A stretch of 64,000 bases of DNA, taken from NCBI GenBank assembly GCA_905116865.2, contig CAJHNH020008565.1:744001-808000 (forward strand). The letters are read 5' to 3'. Under the pieces are notes generated by a model, which was not told where the DNA came from, ran no database searches, and saw only the letters and a program-made list of their open reading frames with translations. Every line of letters begins with the position of its first letter. Position 1 is the first letter of the stretch. This DNA comes from Candidula unifasciata (Eukaryota > Mollusca > Gastropoda > Stylommatophora > Geomitridae). Shown piece after piece: positions 44,013 through 64,000 of the stretch. A program made the translations under genes and the position numbers.

Positions 44013-44462
44013 GCCCACAGGACAGCTAATTCAGACAAAATAAACTGCTCTATAAACACACACACACACAAATGACCACAGGACAGCTAATTCAGACAAA
44101 ATAAAATGCTCTATAAACACACACACACAAATGACCACATGACAGCTAATTCAGACAAAATAAAATGCTCTATAAACACACACACACACAAATGACCACA
44201 GGACAGCTAATTCAGACAAAATAAACTGCTCTATAAACACACACACACAAATGACCACAGGACAGCTAATTCAGACAAAATAAACTGCTCTATAAACACA
44301 CACACACAAATGACCACAGGACAGCTAATTCAGACAAAATAAACTGTTCTATAAACACACACACACAAATGACCACAGGACAGCTAATTCAGACAAAATA
44401 AACTGCTCTATAAACACACACACACAAATGACCACAGGACAGCTAATCCAGACAAAATTAAA
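44013..44462. repeat. About 60-bp tandem repeat, 7-8 copies
   Basis: The unit is AATGACCACAGGACAGCTAA, TTCAGACAAAATAAACTGCT and CTATAAACACACACACAC. Length varies by the number of CA steps (58-61). Confidence 0.95.
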
Positions 44463-44914
44463 CTGCACCATAAATAAATACACAGAGAGATGCACACAAC
44501 AGTGAAAACAATATTCTGCTTCTGACTGTTATCTTCCAGTCACACACAGACACGCCTTCATGCAAATTAGGCCAAGCTTGTACATTTGTCTTTGACCAGT
44601 CAGTTGTGCTTGCCCCATGCAGGAATTTAAAGTGCCAACAAATTTTCCTAATTCACAGAGCATAATATAACAACTATCTGTAAACTCATCAATGTGTCTG
44701 TAATTTGCAACAACAGAAAACAATTTTGTTATTTGGCTGCAAAACTGCAGCAGTAATGATGCATCTACAATGTAGCTCCAGAGAATGCACATTCAAAGAG
44801 ACCAGTAATCTAAGCAAAACATGCACAACAATCAATCTTCAACTGATGGCAAACTGTTGACACGAATTGGTCCTCAGCGCTACAACACTGACATTCAATT
44901 ATCATTAAAAATTC
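44463..44914. other. Intergenic, unclassified
   Basis: No element or gene recognised. Confidence 0.4.
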
Positions 44915-45150
44915 TTCTTCTTAGCACTCACCAGCTTTAAACTCCAGGGAAAGTTCTGGTTGTTCGTCCGCTTCTGGACTTTAATCTTGTTCTAGATCCT
45001 GAATTTTGCAGTCACATCTGTTTTACAGATCCTGCTTACTTGTATGCAGACTGTTGGTTCCTCTCAGATGTGCTCTGACTTCAGAGGGAAAAACTCCTAA
45101 TTAGTCACCTTTCACAACATGCTTGTTAGGGGGGCAGTCTATTCTTTTTT
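44915..45150 (+). mobile_element. SINE A copy
   Basis: CACTCACCAGCTTTAAACTC, GGTTGTTCGTCCGCTTCTGG and TATGCAGACTGTTGGTTCCT. A minisatellite starts exactly at its 3' end. Confidence 0.75.
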
Positions 45151-45592
45151 CCCTCTGACACATGTCGGGAACATACACATTTAAGTGTGCTATTTTTTTC
45201 CCTCTGACCCATGTCGGGAACATACACATTCAAGTGTGCTATTTTTTCCCTCTGACCCATGTCGGGAACATACACATTCAAGTGTGCTATTTTTTTCCCT
45301 CTGACCCATGTCGGGAACATACACATTCAAGTGTGCTATTTTTTTCCCTCTGACCCATGTCGGGAACATACACATTCAAGTGTGCTATTTTTTCCCTCTG
45401 ACCCATGTCGGGAACATACACATTCAAGTGTGCTATTTTTTCCCTCTGACCCATGTCGGGAACATACACATTCAAGTGTGCTATTTTTTCCCTCTGACCC
45501 ATGTCGGGAACATACACATTCAAGTGTGCTATTTTTTCCCTCTGACCCATGTCGGGAACATACACATTTAAGTGTGCTATTTTTTTCCTATT
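45151..45592. repeat. About 49-bp tandem repeat, 9 copies
   Basis: CCCTCTGACCCATGTCGGGA, ACATACACATTCAAGTGTGC and TATTTTTTT recur nine times, 48-50 bases each, differing mostly in the length of the T run. Confidence 0.95.
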
Positions 45593-48060
45593 TCTAATTT
45601 CAAAAAAAATAGTTCAGCAATTTTAAAGATTAAAACATACATGAAAGATTCAATGTGAAGAAAACAGCAAGAAAGATGAAACCTTTTAAATAGTAACCTA
45701 TGAGTTAATCAATGTTGTTTTCCCCAATCTCTTTTTCCAAAAATCTGTCCAGTTCTAGTTTTTCTCTTTTTATAACATGGCATGTCCTTCTCTGATGTTC
45801 ACAATAAGTTAGCTTCAGGACTTTCAGACATCTAGATTACTCACTTCATGTATCATATAATGTAGGCTTAAATACATACACAGAAGCATTGTACAGTCAA
45901 CACCAAGAGTAATACTTTTCACAGACAAAAAAATAATACAATGCAAGAGAAACACTTACCCAAAGAGAAAGTAATCATGTATAATGACAGAAGGAGATCA
46001 TGTTTGTGCATACAACAATTATAAAAGTACAAAGAACTCTTATATTTATATTCAAATATTCAGTCTGCATATAAACAAGCCAGATCTGACAAATGGATGC
46101 ACTCGCACAACTAAGGTCCGGAAACTAAGCCAAAGTCCAGAAATGGATGAACAACAGAACGTTGCCTTGGTGAATGCAAACAAACAAACATACTACACAC
46201 ACACACATGGAAAATGAAGAAAGTGTTTTTTCACCCAGAAAAACAGCACATGCATACATTGGCAAGAAATCAGATGAGAGTCCAACTTTATGGCTCGCTG
46301 AGTGAATTACAAAAGACAGAGTTTATACTAGAGACAACATTGCAGATATAGATAATTTATTTCAAGCAAACAAAAGAAGAGAAAGAAGATGAGAGTGATA
46401 GAAAAAAACAAAAAAAAACAATGGCCCAAAGAAACAAGGAACACAGGAAATAATACTATACCTAATCAGACAAGTGACCCTAAACAGGGAAGCCAAAAAT
46501 ACAACAATCAGCAGGATACTCAGAAAAAAAAAAAAAATTAGCACATACAAGCAAGAAGTGAAAAGGCGAACACAAACCATGATCCTAAAAGATAACAGAG
46601 GCAGGAAGTTTCAATGAGAGAGAGATTTCAACAACAAACAATACACTAGCAGTTCAATGTCCGTGGACAAAACCAACAGCAGAAAGCCAGTATTTTAGAA
46701 GTTGATAAAATCCCAGCTTTCTTGATGAAGGTGATATAGGTACTAGAATGTATTTCCTCATATGGGTTCTAGAGCACCATTATGAAGGTGAAAAGATAAC
46801 AACCCCCCCTCCCCACATGCATGTCGAAAAAAAGGTTTGTTGAAATAAGATGTGTTGGGCAAAAGGTGCAGATATTGCAGCCTAGTTGTAAACTACAACA
46901 CAATGAGCTAAATGGCTTTCAAAGGGCCAATGTAGAAGAGATGGATTAGTGGGAATAGGATGCTATGGATGGTGTTGCATGAAGCGAGAATAATAGCAGG
47001 AAGGGAATTGGCAATAAAAGACCAAATGACTGCAGACAGGTTTGGAGCTGAGTATCTGAGAGAGGAAGCTCATCAAATATATGTGACAGCAACAGCGGTC
47101 CTGAAATTCTATGCAAATAACGGTGAAAGACCTTTCTTTAAATTGGCTGGTCTTGTTAGTCAAGTTGATCACTGTCATGGGCTGTGAAACCCATGCCATT
47201 TTATAGTACAATGGACCACAATATCTTCTGGAAGGACAGTACTTACCAAAATAACATGTTAAAGGTACCTTCTATGACATTTGTTGGTGTAATTTTGCCC
47301 TAGTTATCGATGTTACATGCCCCTTTATTTTGACAAGTATAGTACTAGAGAGAATAATGTATAACTGTAAAGATGCAAGTCAGAGAGACTGATTTACTGT
47401 TTCTACATGGTCAATAAAGACAATAAACATTACTTACAAGAACAGCAAAGTGTGAAAGAAAGACAGAGGAGGAAAAGACATGCAGGAAAGGGAAGACAAA
47501 ATGAGGGAAATAGATAGTCTGATGAGAGCAACAACAAGACAAGGAGTGATTAAGTGTGTGTGTTTGTGTAAGAGTTAGAAAAGAGATAACAAGAGACAGG
47601 AGGGAGGGGACAGAGTGAGAGAGATAGAGAGCGTCGGGAAATTCCTGTGGCACACACCATGAATAGCATCAGCACAAAAATGAAAACACTACAATCTCAA
47701 CTGCTTATTCTCTCATATTTTTGTTGTCATTTACCTAAAAAATTTCAGCCAAAATGTGAGAAAATAGATTAGAAATATAATCATCACCTCCAATTCACCT
47801 GTCACATTGCAATGTTCTATGCATATATGTGAAAAATATCTGATAACAAAACATCCCACACAGCACTTGAAATGTACAATTACATAACACACAAATTTAA
47901 TTAATGCTCTTAATTAAATAATTAAAGTCAAGTTGAGTAAGCATAAACCAACAATCTAGTTTTGAAAGACAATAAATACAATGCATAAAGCAGTAGACGC
48001 AATTAAAAATAACAACAGCTGACTTAAAACAAATGAAGATAACTTCAAACTTAGGATCTT
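45593..48060. other. Intergenic, AT-rich, no gene seen
   Basis: A reverse SINE A scrap lies near 46055-46165 (CAGTCTGCATATAAACAAGC, AGAAATGGATGAACAACAGA). A 75-codon frame at 46960-47187 and a purine-rich stretch at 47450-47640 have no recognised identity. Confidence 0.4.
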
Positions 48061-48063
48061 AGG

Positions 48064-50462
48064 TTGTCTACAGCTGCACTTATAGCTGACCTACAGGAAC
48101 CATGGGAGTTGCCGTGGCCGAGCGGCTAGACGCTCGCCGCAGATCGGAAGGCCATGGGTTCGCTTCCTTGCGGAGCCGGACTTTTTTCAAAAATGACCTT
48201 GGCTCCCAGGTCGACCCAGCCTTGAGTGGGAACCGGGTGCAGTCCCGGGAGGTAAAGGCGGCCGGCGTGATGCTGACAACATCACCCATCTTGTGCCGAT
48301 GGTCTTTAAAAATATAGGTCTAGCCCAATATGCCATATACACCCAAAGGCGTGGAAAAGGGTCCTTTGCTTTTTTTTAGATGCCATAAATCTTATGTTGT
48401 CTACAGCTGCACCCGAAGCTGACCTACAGGTATCATGGATCTTATGTTGTCTACAGCTGCACTCATAGCTGACCTACAGGTACCATGAATCTTATGTTGT
48501 CTACAGCTGCACCCATAGCTGACCTACAGGTACCATGGATCTTATGTTGTCTACAACTGCACCCATAGCTGACCTACAGGTACCATAAATCTTATGTTGT
48601 CTACAGCTGCACCCATAGCTGACCTACAGGTATCATGGATCTTATGTTGTCTACAACTGCACTCATAGCTGACCTACAGGTACCATGAATCTTATGTTGT
48701 CTACAGCTGCACCCATAGCTGACCTACAGGTACCATGAATCTTATGTTGTCTACAGCTGCACTCATAGCTGACCTACAGGTACCATGAATCTTATGTTGT
48801 CTACAGCTGGACCCATAGCTGACCTACAGGTACCATGAATCTTATATTGTCTACAGCTGCACCCGAAGCTGACCTACAGGTACCATGAATCTTATGTTGT
48901 CTACAGCTGCACCCATAGCTGACCTACAGGTACCATAAATCTTATGTTGTCTACAGCTGCACCCGAAGCTGACCTACAGGTACCATGAATCTTATGTTTT
49001 CTACAGCTGCACTCATAGGCGACCTACAGGTACCATGAATCTTATGTTGTCTACAGCTGCACTCATAGGTGACCTACAGGTACCATGGATCTTATGTTGT
49101 CTACAGCTGCACCCGAAGCTGACCTACAGGTACCATGGATCTTATGTTGTCTACAGCTGCACTCATAGCTGACCTACAGCTACCATGAATCTTATGTTGT
49201 CTACAGCTGCACTCATAGGCGACCTACAGGTACCATGGATCTTATGTTGTCTACAGCTGCACCCGAAGCTGACCTACAGGTACCATGGATCTTATGTTGT
49301 CTACAGCTGCACCCAAAGTTGACCTACAGGTACCATGGATCTTATGTTGTCTACAGCTGGACCCATAGCTGACCTACAGGTACCATAAATCTTATGTTGT
49401 CTACAGCTGCACCCGAAGCTGACCTACAGGTACCATGAATCTTATGTTGTCTACAGCTGCACTCATAGCTGACCTACAGGTACCATAAATCTTATGTTGT
49501 CTACAGCTGCATCTGAAGCTGACCTACAGGTACCATAAATCTTATGTTGTCTACAGCTGCACCCATAGCTGACCTACAGGTACCATAAATCTTATGTTGT
49601 CTACAGCTGCACCCGAAGCTGACCTACAGGTACCATGAATCTTATGTTTTCTACAGCTGCACTCATAGGCGACCTACAGGTACCATGAATCTTATGTTGT
49701 CTACAGCTGCACCCATAGCTGACCTACAGGTACCATAAATCTTATGTTGTCTACAGCTGCACCCATAGCTGACCTACAGGTACCATAAATCTTATGTTGT
49801 CTACAGCTGCATCCGAAGCTGACCTACAGGTACCATTAATCTTATGTTGTCTACAGCTGCACCCAAAGCTGACCTACAGGTACCATGGATCTTATGTTGT
49901 CTACAGCTGGACCCATAGCTGACCTACAGGTACCATGAATCTTATGTTGTCTACAGCTGCACCCGAAGCTGACCTACAGGTACCATGGATCTTATGTTGT
50001 CTACAGTTGCACCCATAGCTGACCTACAGGTACCATAAATCTTATGTTGTTTACAGCTGCATCCGAAGCTGACCTACAGGTACCATAAATCTTATGTTGT
50101 CTACAGCTGCACCCGAAGCTGACCTACAGGTACCATGAATCTTATGTTGTCTACAGCTGCACTCATAGGCGACCTACAGGTACCACGGATCTTATGTTGT
50201 CTACAGCTGCACTCATAGCTGACCTACGGGTACCGTGAATCTTATGTTGTCTACAGCTGCACCCATAGCTGACCTACAGGTACCATGAATCTTATGTTGT
50301 CTACAGCTGCACTCATAGCTGACCTACAGGTACCATAAATCTTATGTTGTCTACAGCTGCACCCGAAGCTGACCTACAGGTACCATAAATCTTATGTTGT
50401 CTACAGCTGCACCCGAAGCTGACCTACAGGTACCATGAATCTTATGTTGTCTACAGCTGCAA
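48064..50462. repeat. 50-bp minisatellite, about 42 copies
   Basis: The unit is CTTATGTTGTCTACAGCTGC, ACCCATAGCTGACCTACAGG and TACCATGAAT. Recurrent alternatives are ACCCGAAGCTG, ACTCATAGCTG, ACTCATAGGCG, and CATAAAT or CATGGAT at the join. The first unit is separated from the main array (from 48378) by an inserted SINE. Confidence 0.96.
48106..48372 (+). mobile_element. tRNA-derived SINE B, best copy
   Basis: GCCGTGGCCGAGCGGCTAGA holds box A and GGTTCGCTTCC (48157-48167) box B. The body has CCTTGGCTCCCAGGTCGACC and GGTAAAGGCGGCCGGCGTGA, with a tail GGGTCCTTTGCTTTTTTTT. It split the first unit of the 50-bp array from the rest and is little diverged, so it is probably young. Confidence 0.88.
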
Positions 50463-50964
50463 TTTTTCCACTGAAACTTACTTGTACAAAACAAACAAAG
50501 ATTTGTCCCAAAAAATGCTTAAAAAACAAAAAAGTCTTAAAACAATGCAAGCAACAGGAAGAAGAATGCTTAAAAAAAATCATGCTTCTACCAGTGAACA
50601 GAAATAGGCAGATAGGTAATGTAAATTAGGTTATTTAAATAGCTCTATTAGTTTTGAGAGTCTAAAAAAAAAAAAAAAACACACACAAACTTTGTGACAC
50701 CAGCGGGAAGAAAGTGGAGAGGAATCATATAAAATATTGATCTAAAAAAAAAAAAAAAAGACCCAGTGAGATTCTGTTATTTCCTGAAAGTGATACAAGA
50801 TTTGACACAATGTTGTCAAATTCCATATCAAGCAAATCACAATCTGTTAATGACTCCACATTATCAAGCAATATGTGGTGTTTCAACTGACATAAATAAG
50901 GAGTTACAAAAAATGACAAATGACAGATCAATCATACAAAGTAAATTAATTCAAGCATAATGAG
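50463..50964. other. Intergenic, with poly-A runs
   Basis: A-runs at 50665-50680 and 50743-50759. No gene recognised. Confidence 0.4.
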
Positions 50965-51545
50965 CCACTATAATGAATTTAGTAGTTGATACGTTTAAAT
51001 ACTTGGGAACCCTGATCACAGCAGATGGAAGATGTTATAAAGAAGTTATATGTGAAAATAGCTCAAGCAAAGTCAGCATTTCACAAAATGAAGAATTTTC
51101 TATGCAATCTTTCTTTGTCACTGAGGTCAGAAAGAATTTTCATGAGCTCTATAAATCCTGATATACAGAAGTGAATTATGGATAGATAGCTGATTAAAGA
51201 AAAATTATGTGGGAGCGACAGAGATGGGGTTTTTATATAAGAATGATAAGAACATATTGGACAGATATATAAATAAAGAAGATTTAAGATGTCTTGAAAG
51301 AAACTGACAGAAGAGAACAGACTGCCCACATCAGTGGGAGACAATCTATATTCTTGATTATGTCATGAAGAGAAAACTGGAGTTCATCGTAACAGTGGGA
51401 AAGCTGAAAGGGAAATGAGGGCAGACGAAGAACAAGAGAGAAGATACTGGACAGTCTGATATCATAGCAGAACTGATGTATATGAGACAAAAGGCTGTGG
51501 ACTGCTATGATTACCAACACCATATGGTGCGGACTATATGGTGAA
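50965..51545 (+). mobile_element. LINE C-terminal remnant
   Basis: Reads VDTFKYLGTLITADGRCYKE (thumb region after the RT palm) and NEEFSMQSFF. After many stops come KREDTGQSDI- and RLWTAMITN-type tails. Confidence 0.7.
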
Positions 51546-51639
51546 GAAGACTGAATATTTGTAGACATTCATTACAACTGAAGAGCTTACATGTTTTACA
51601 ATCGTTTCATTTTTTTAAAAACAAACATCACAATCATGT

Positions 51640-51905
51640 GCCCTTTAGACTGGTGTTCATACATCTCCACAGATGTGTCCCTTGTTTTCTGAATCAGTTT
51701 CACTGATGATATCATTCCGTGCCACCGTGGCAATCCACCTATCATCATCTCTCCCAGTCTGCCTCTCCTCTTCTACAGCTGATCCTCTCAGTCATCCCAA
51801 TATTCAACAAAAGCCTTCCTTTTCATCACATGACCAAAGAACAGTGCTGCCTTGTCTCCAATTCCACATTTCTCACTTCCTGAGTACATTACTGTGTATT
51901 TGTTC
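51640..51905 (-). mobile_element. LINE 3' remnant (reverse)
   Basis: The minus strand reads KRGRQTGRDDDRWIATVARN with DIISETDSENKG, the C-terminal basic segment in reverse to its neighbour. Confidence 0.5.
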
Positions 51906-52059
51906 TTTACTATTGTACCCGATCCCTTTCATCTCATTTAACTTACTCCCAGGATATCCAATTAACAAACTATTTACTAATAATTCTACCAAACTTTCTA
52001 ACAGATACAAATGTTTATCTAGTGAGAACAATAATAAAACATACAATATAAGTAAATGA

Positions 52060-52510
52060 AGACCTACATCTTTGCTTTAAAGACTAACATAGGGTTTTGA
52101 TTGAGTAAGACGCATCAACATGGTCAAAAATGCTAAGAGACATCAGTATTGATGGACAAGATCTAAGATTTGTAAAGAACATTTTACTGGAAAGAAACTG
52201 TTAATGAAGTAGAACAATGCCTGCCAACCAGGAGGATTATATTACATGACTATACATTTTCTCTTACACAACAAAATTATAAGAAATTTAAAAGATGTAA
52301 GGAGATTTGCTGAGGGAGGCATAACGTCAATAAAATAGAGAGCAGATGATTCAGCATTGATTGTAGACAAAAAACAGTGCAAAAATAATTAACAAGGAGA
52401 TTCCATCAACCTCTAAATCATGTAGACAGCTTCAGGTTACACTTCACAGAAGTGAGACTCAAGCAACAACACTTCACACTATCTTAACAAGATTTGACAA
52501 GAAATTAACA
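52060..52510 (+). mobile_element. LINE reverse transcriptase remnant
   Basis: Reads NKIIRNLKDVRRFAEGGITS, then RADDSALIVDKKQCKNN, a decayed YADD box region, with stops. Confidence 0.65.
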
Positions 52511-52994
52511 ATAAACCTACAAATGGTATACAAGTTTATACTGATCCAAAAATAAGTAAGCAAACAAATAACTGCAATAAAAGTAAACTTTGCACAGCAT
52601 TTGTAGTTCTGGTTTTTGATGGATACTGCTCATTATTGTTTCCGATATAAAGTTAAAAAAAAAAAAAGATGCAGGCGAAGTTATGGCGAGGTTCTCCAAG
52701 TATACAACAAATTTGATGAAAAAATTGAATACGCAAAATGGAAAAGGTCGCCTTTACAAAATTACAGCTACAAGTGATAGACAAGATGTGACACTAAAAC
52801 CTTTATCAAAAAGAGAAAATTGACATAAATACAGCTAGATGAATATGTAAATCAATGAGGCTACCTTTATGGTTTAAATGGATGTCCTACATCATCAGCT
52901 TCACAATAGTCAGTGTGTGTGTGTCCTCCTTAAATGTGAAGACAGACAGGAAGTGACAACACAGGCTGGGGGTGTGGCCCCATTTTCCATTTCA
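52511..52994. other. Intergenic, between LINE and PP1 3' end
   Basis: AT-rich with a short GT run near 52912-52922. Nothing recognised. Confidence 0.4.
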
Positions 52995-53283
52995 TTTATT
53001 CAATGTATGAAGCAATTCCTGTACTAACAATAATGACGACTGTGTGAACTGCCAGCTTTACGTACTGACCCAAATAGTTGACAAATTTGACAACAGCCAT
53101 ATAAAATAACCACCTCATTTCTAATAATCAATTTCCATCAACATTTTTTTGTAATTATTTTCCTGACATAACCGCCGAACTAAGTATATTATTAACAATA
53201 TCAAATGACAAGATAATTATTCTATGGTTACGAAACCAATTTACACCCGCTGTATGACAAAAGGCACTTAAATAAGGTCCACA
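52995..53283 (-). other. Probable PP1 3' untranslated region with AATAAA
   Basis: Downstream of the PP1 stop the minus strand is AT-rich. It carries an AATAAA hexamer at 53000-52995, which would give a 3' UTR of about 300 nt. The extent is inferred from this signal only. Confidence 0.45.
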
Positions 53284-61580
<8,297 letters not shown>

Positions 61581-61599
61581 CTAATGCTGATTGAAAGCT

Positions 61600-62165
61600 G
61601 AATAAGGAATAAACATCACAGCACTCAGGACAACCTCATACGCGCTACATCCCCATCTTCAGCAGTAAGTGCAGTTCCAATTCTGATGGGATCAGTAACA
61701 GTCTAATTGTATATCCATCTTGCCTGTCCCTTGAGTGCTGATAAACTGGCAAGACCCCTGGTCACTCCTCGCAGCACCATTCTCCTCAGACTGTGATGAT
61801 CTATTTTTACTTCCACACTTTTCACTCACTCAAAAAAAAGGACATGCATCAATTCACTACCAAGTGGTGCAGAACCAGCCAGACTACCTACCTGTTCATT
61901 TCCCCAAACACACTGGCATAACCTAGAGAAAATATCCTTCCCCTACACACTGGCATAACCTAGAGAAAATATCCTTCCCCTACACACTGGCATAACCTAG
62001 AGAAAATATCCTTCCCCTACACACTGGCATAACCTAGAGAAAATATCCTTCCCCTACACACTGGCATAACCTAGAGAAAATATCCTTCCCCTACACACTG
62101 GCATAACCTAGAGAAAATATCCTTCCCCTACACACTGGCATAACCTAGAGAAAATATCCTAAGGA
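61600..62165 (-). mobile_element. RNase-H LINE remnant with internal tandem array
   Basis: CATCACAGCACTCAGGACAA, CCCCATCTTCAGCAGTAAGT and CTACCTGTTCATTTCCCCAA match the copies at 29400 and 35690. At 61912 the segment ACACTGGCATAACCTAGAGA is amplified; it is single-copy in the other elements. Confidence 0.75.
61908..62160. repeat. 37-bp tandem repeat, 7 copies
   Basis: ACACTGGCATAACCTAGAGA with AAATATCCTTCCCCTAC repeats nearly without change, so the expansion is recent. It lies inside the LINE remnant, and the unit contains LINE sequence (compare ACACCGGCAATACCTAGAGA at 29700). Confidence 0.95.
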
Positions 62166-62540
62166 TGCTAACTATCTGGGACATTAAACAAACATGTGTG
62201 AAATACACAGTTAAATTATTTATAATGAGCATGGGTACAGGGTGAGCTGCATGTGATGGTAAAGGACCAAACAACTTATGATTTCATCATGAGAAATGTG
62301 TGTGTGAGAGTGCTTATGCATGTGTGTGTGCTTCAGGGTTCATAGCCAAATTTACCAATCAATTTCAAGGCTTTTCAAGGTCTTTTTCAAGGTCTCCTTA
62401 GTTTTTTTCAAGGTTGTCTCGGTGTAATACTGAAACAAGATTTTTGCCTTGTTCAAGGGTGTACTGAGCACACAAGGTACTTCATTTGTGCCACATGTGT
62501 TGGTATACCAGCACAGATATCATCATCATGTAGCATTTCC
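62166..62540. other. PP1 upstream intron, unclassified
   Basis: A local TTCAAGG-containing repeat at 62363-62415. Nothing else. Confidence 0.4.
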
Positions 62541-62665
62541 TTTGTCCTGACAAAAAAACCTCGGTCTCTCACCAGCTCTCCCGCCTCATGTACTTTTTTA
62601 TACTCAAGGAGTCACTTATATCCTGTGCCCATCTTCGTGTTGGTCGGCCCCTGAGCTTGATATAG
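62541..62665 (-). mobile_element. LINE 3'-end fragment (reverse)
   Basis: CTCTCACCAGCTCTCCCGCC, ATATCCTGTGCCCATCTTCG and TGTTGGTCGGCCCC match the 3' end of the LINE at 30300-30410. The minus strand reads GRPTRRWAQDISDS. Confidence 0.75.
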
Positions 62666-62739
62666 TGTTTGAAATTTTTTTTAGGGCTTGGTGGTAGAGG
62701 GCAGCAAACTGAAGTCCTGTCTGTTCTGGACCTGGTACC

Positions 62740-63268
62740 TGAGAGGGTTAGGGGGAGAGAGAGAGAGTCATGAAGAGAGAGGAAGACACATGCTGAGGTA
62801 GGCTGGGAGAGACAGTGTAAAGATGGACAGATAAAGGTAGAGAAAAGAAGGAAAAGAAGTCTGGGGAAGGAGGAAAAAATGAGAGGGAGGGATGGAGACA
62901 TGATGAGGAAAAGTGGGGAAGGGACAGCGAAAGACAGAGAGGGAGACAAATACAGAAAGAGGGAATGCAGATACAGAGATGGGCAGATGAAAAAGAGAAG
63001 GAAAAAGGGAACGAAACAGAGATATGGAAGGAGGAAAATATGACAAAGAGTTGAAAGAAGGGAGACAGAGGGAGAGAGAACGGACAGGGTGAGAAGCAGA
63101 TGCAAGCAGAGAGAGATGTAGACATAAAGGAGAGAGAGACAAAGGGACAGCACAGAGAGGCAAGCAGACAGAGGGAGAGAACCAAATAAAGAGAAAAAAG
63201 GCAGAACAGGAGAATGGGAGGGAGGTATACAAAGAGGAAGTGATGAAGGGAGGCAAACAGACATAAAG

Positions 63269-63310
<42 letters not shown>

Positions 63311-63710
63311 GGGTAAGGAAGGCAGTGACAAACACAGATTAAGAGAGAGGGGCAGGAAGGGAGACAAGATACATCAAAGAAAAAAAACAGCCACCTACTC
63401 CCCCCCCCCCCCCCCCCCACACAATTTCAAGTGTAGTGGACACAACCACTAGGAAAAAAAATACGTAGATGAACCAGTAAAAAATGGGGGGGGGGGGGGG
63501 AGAATGAGAGAGGGGAGCGGGTAAGGAAAACTAGAGAAAATGAAAAGACAGGATGGAGAAGAGACAAAGAAGAGATGGGACAGGAGAAAGGGCAAGGAAA
63601 GGAAGAGAGGAAGAATGGAGAGAGAAAGGAGAATAGTAGAAGATCAAAGGAAAGAGAAGGGGTGAGAGAAGAAAGGTAAGACACGGTTGTGGGGGTGGGG
63701 GGGGGGGTGT
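62740..63710. repeat. Purine-rich (GA)n/(GGA)n region with poly-C and poly-G runs
   Basis: Almost 1 kb of plus-strand purines with a pure GA run at 63269-63308, a C run at 63400-63419 and G runs at 63487-63500 and 63700-63708. Long minus-strand frames of S, L, F and P are low-complexity artefacts. Confidence 0.93.
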
Positions 63711-63754
63711 AAGAACAATGAGTGCCAAAAATAGAATTAGGAAATCTCTAAGTG

Positions 63755-63930
63755 AGGCCACTTTTCCAGTTCCTACCCTCTCCCAATGTGAATGTGGCCG
63801 TGGTCCAAAAACAACAGTGCTAACCCCTACTGCCCCTTGCTTGTCCTATCTGTGTGTGACAACAATAATTCAATTTCTTACACTTAAGGCTGGTGACCTG
63901 AGAGCCAAGGTCATTTTATGAAGAAAAAAA
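63755..63930. mobile_element. SINE core scrap
   Basis: ACTTAAGGCTGGTGACCTGA followed by GAGCCAAGGTCATTTTATGA is a decayed core of the tRNA-derived SINEs (compare 1186-1225 and 5870-5910). Confidence 0.4.
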
Positions 63931-64000
63931 AAGTCCAGGGGATCCCAACCCACCACTGGTAGAAAATAGAGAAGTTTACCCACACACATAAATAGGTCAG

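Noticed and set aside
48106..48180. Functional tRNA gene
   Set aside because: Box A and box B are present, but the sequence does not fold as a full cloverleaf by eye and continues into a SINE body shared with other loci.
62569..63761. Long serine/leucine-rich membrane-like proteins on the minus strand
   Set aside because: Three frames are open at once because the DNA is nearly pure pyrimidine on that strand; low-complexity artefact.

Overview
This is animal nuclear DNA. Coding information is split into short exons with GT/AG borders and 0.6-5 kb introns. The rest is AT-rich DNA packed with SINE, LINE and MITE remnants and many minisatellites. Two conserved eukaryotic genes are present, both on the minus strand. 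The organism is probably a repeat-rich lophotrochozoan, perhaps a mollusc; this is inferred from the repeat style and intron sizes and is not proven.

Gene 1 is a complete GTPBP2 (GTP-binding protein 2, a translational GTPase-like protein linked to ribosome rescue). Its 11 coding exons lie between 28800 (ATG) and 5441 (stop). They join without frame conflict into 566 codons and carry all the diagnostic G motifs. A CpG-richer stretch at about 29275-29345 with YY1-like and ETS-like sites is a plausible promoter.

Gene 2 is the 3' part of a protein phosphatase 1 catalytic subunit gene of the beta type (PPP1CB). It has five exons from 61580 down to 53284, and its 5' exons lie beyond the right edge. 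The exon for about 35 residues that must fall between 61460 and 56389 cannot be found, and direct joining of its neighbours would make a TGA.

Region by region: 1-5440 is the 3' flank of GTPBP2, with a fold-back MITE and a 21-bp minisatellite. 5441-28800 is GTPBP2; its introns hold a Tigger-like transposon split by a LINE tail, a 1.9-kb array of 41-bp repeats right beside exon 3, LINE reverse transcriptase remnants and several SINEs. 28801-53283 is a 24-kb intergenic desert of dead LINEs, LINE- and SINE-derived tandem arrays and a 2.1-kb array of 50-bp repeats. 53284-64000 is the PP1 gene and its upstream intron, ending in purine-rich DNA.

I found no new gene system. The most notable structures are the fold-back MITE family with 8-bp target duplications, the minisatellites grown from pieces of one RNase-H LINE family, the higher-order 492-bp repeat in the 41-bp array, and the missing PP1 exon.
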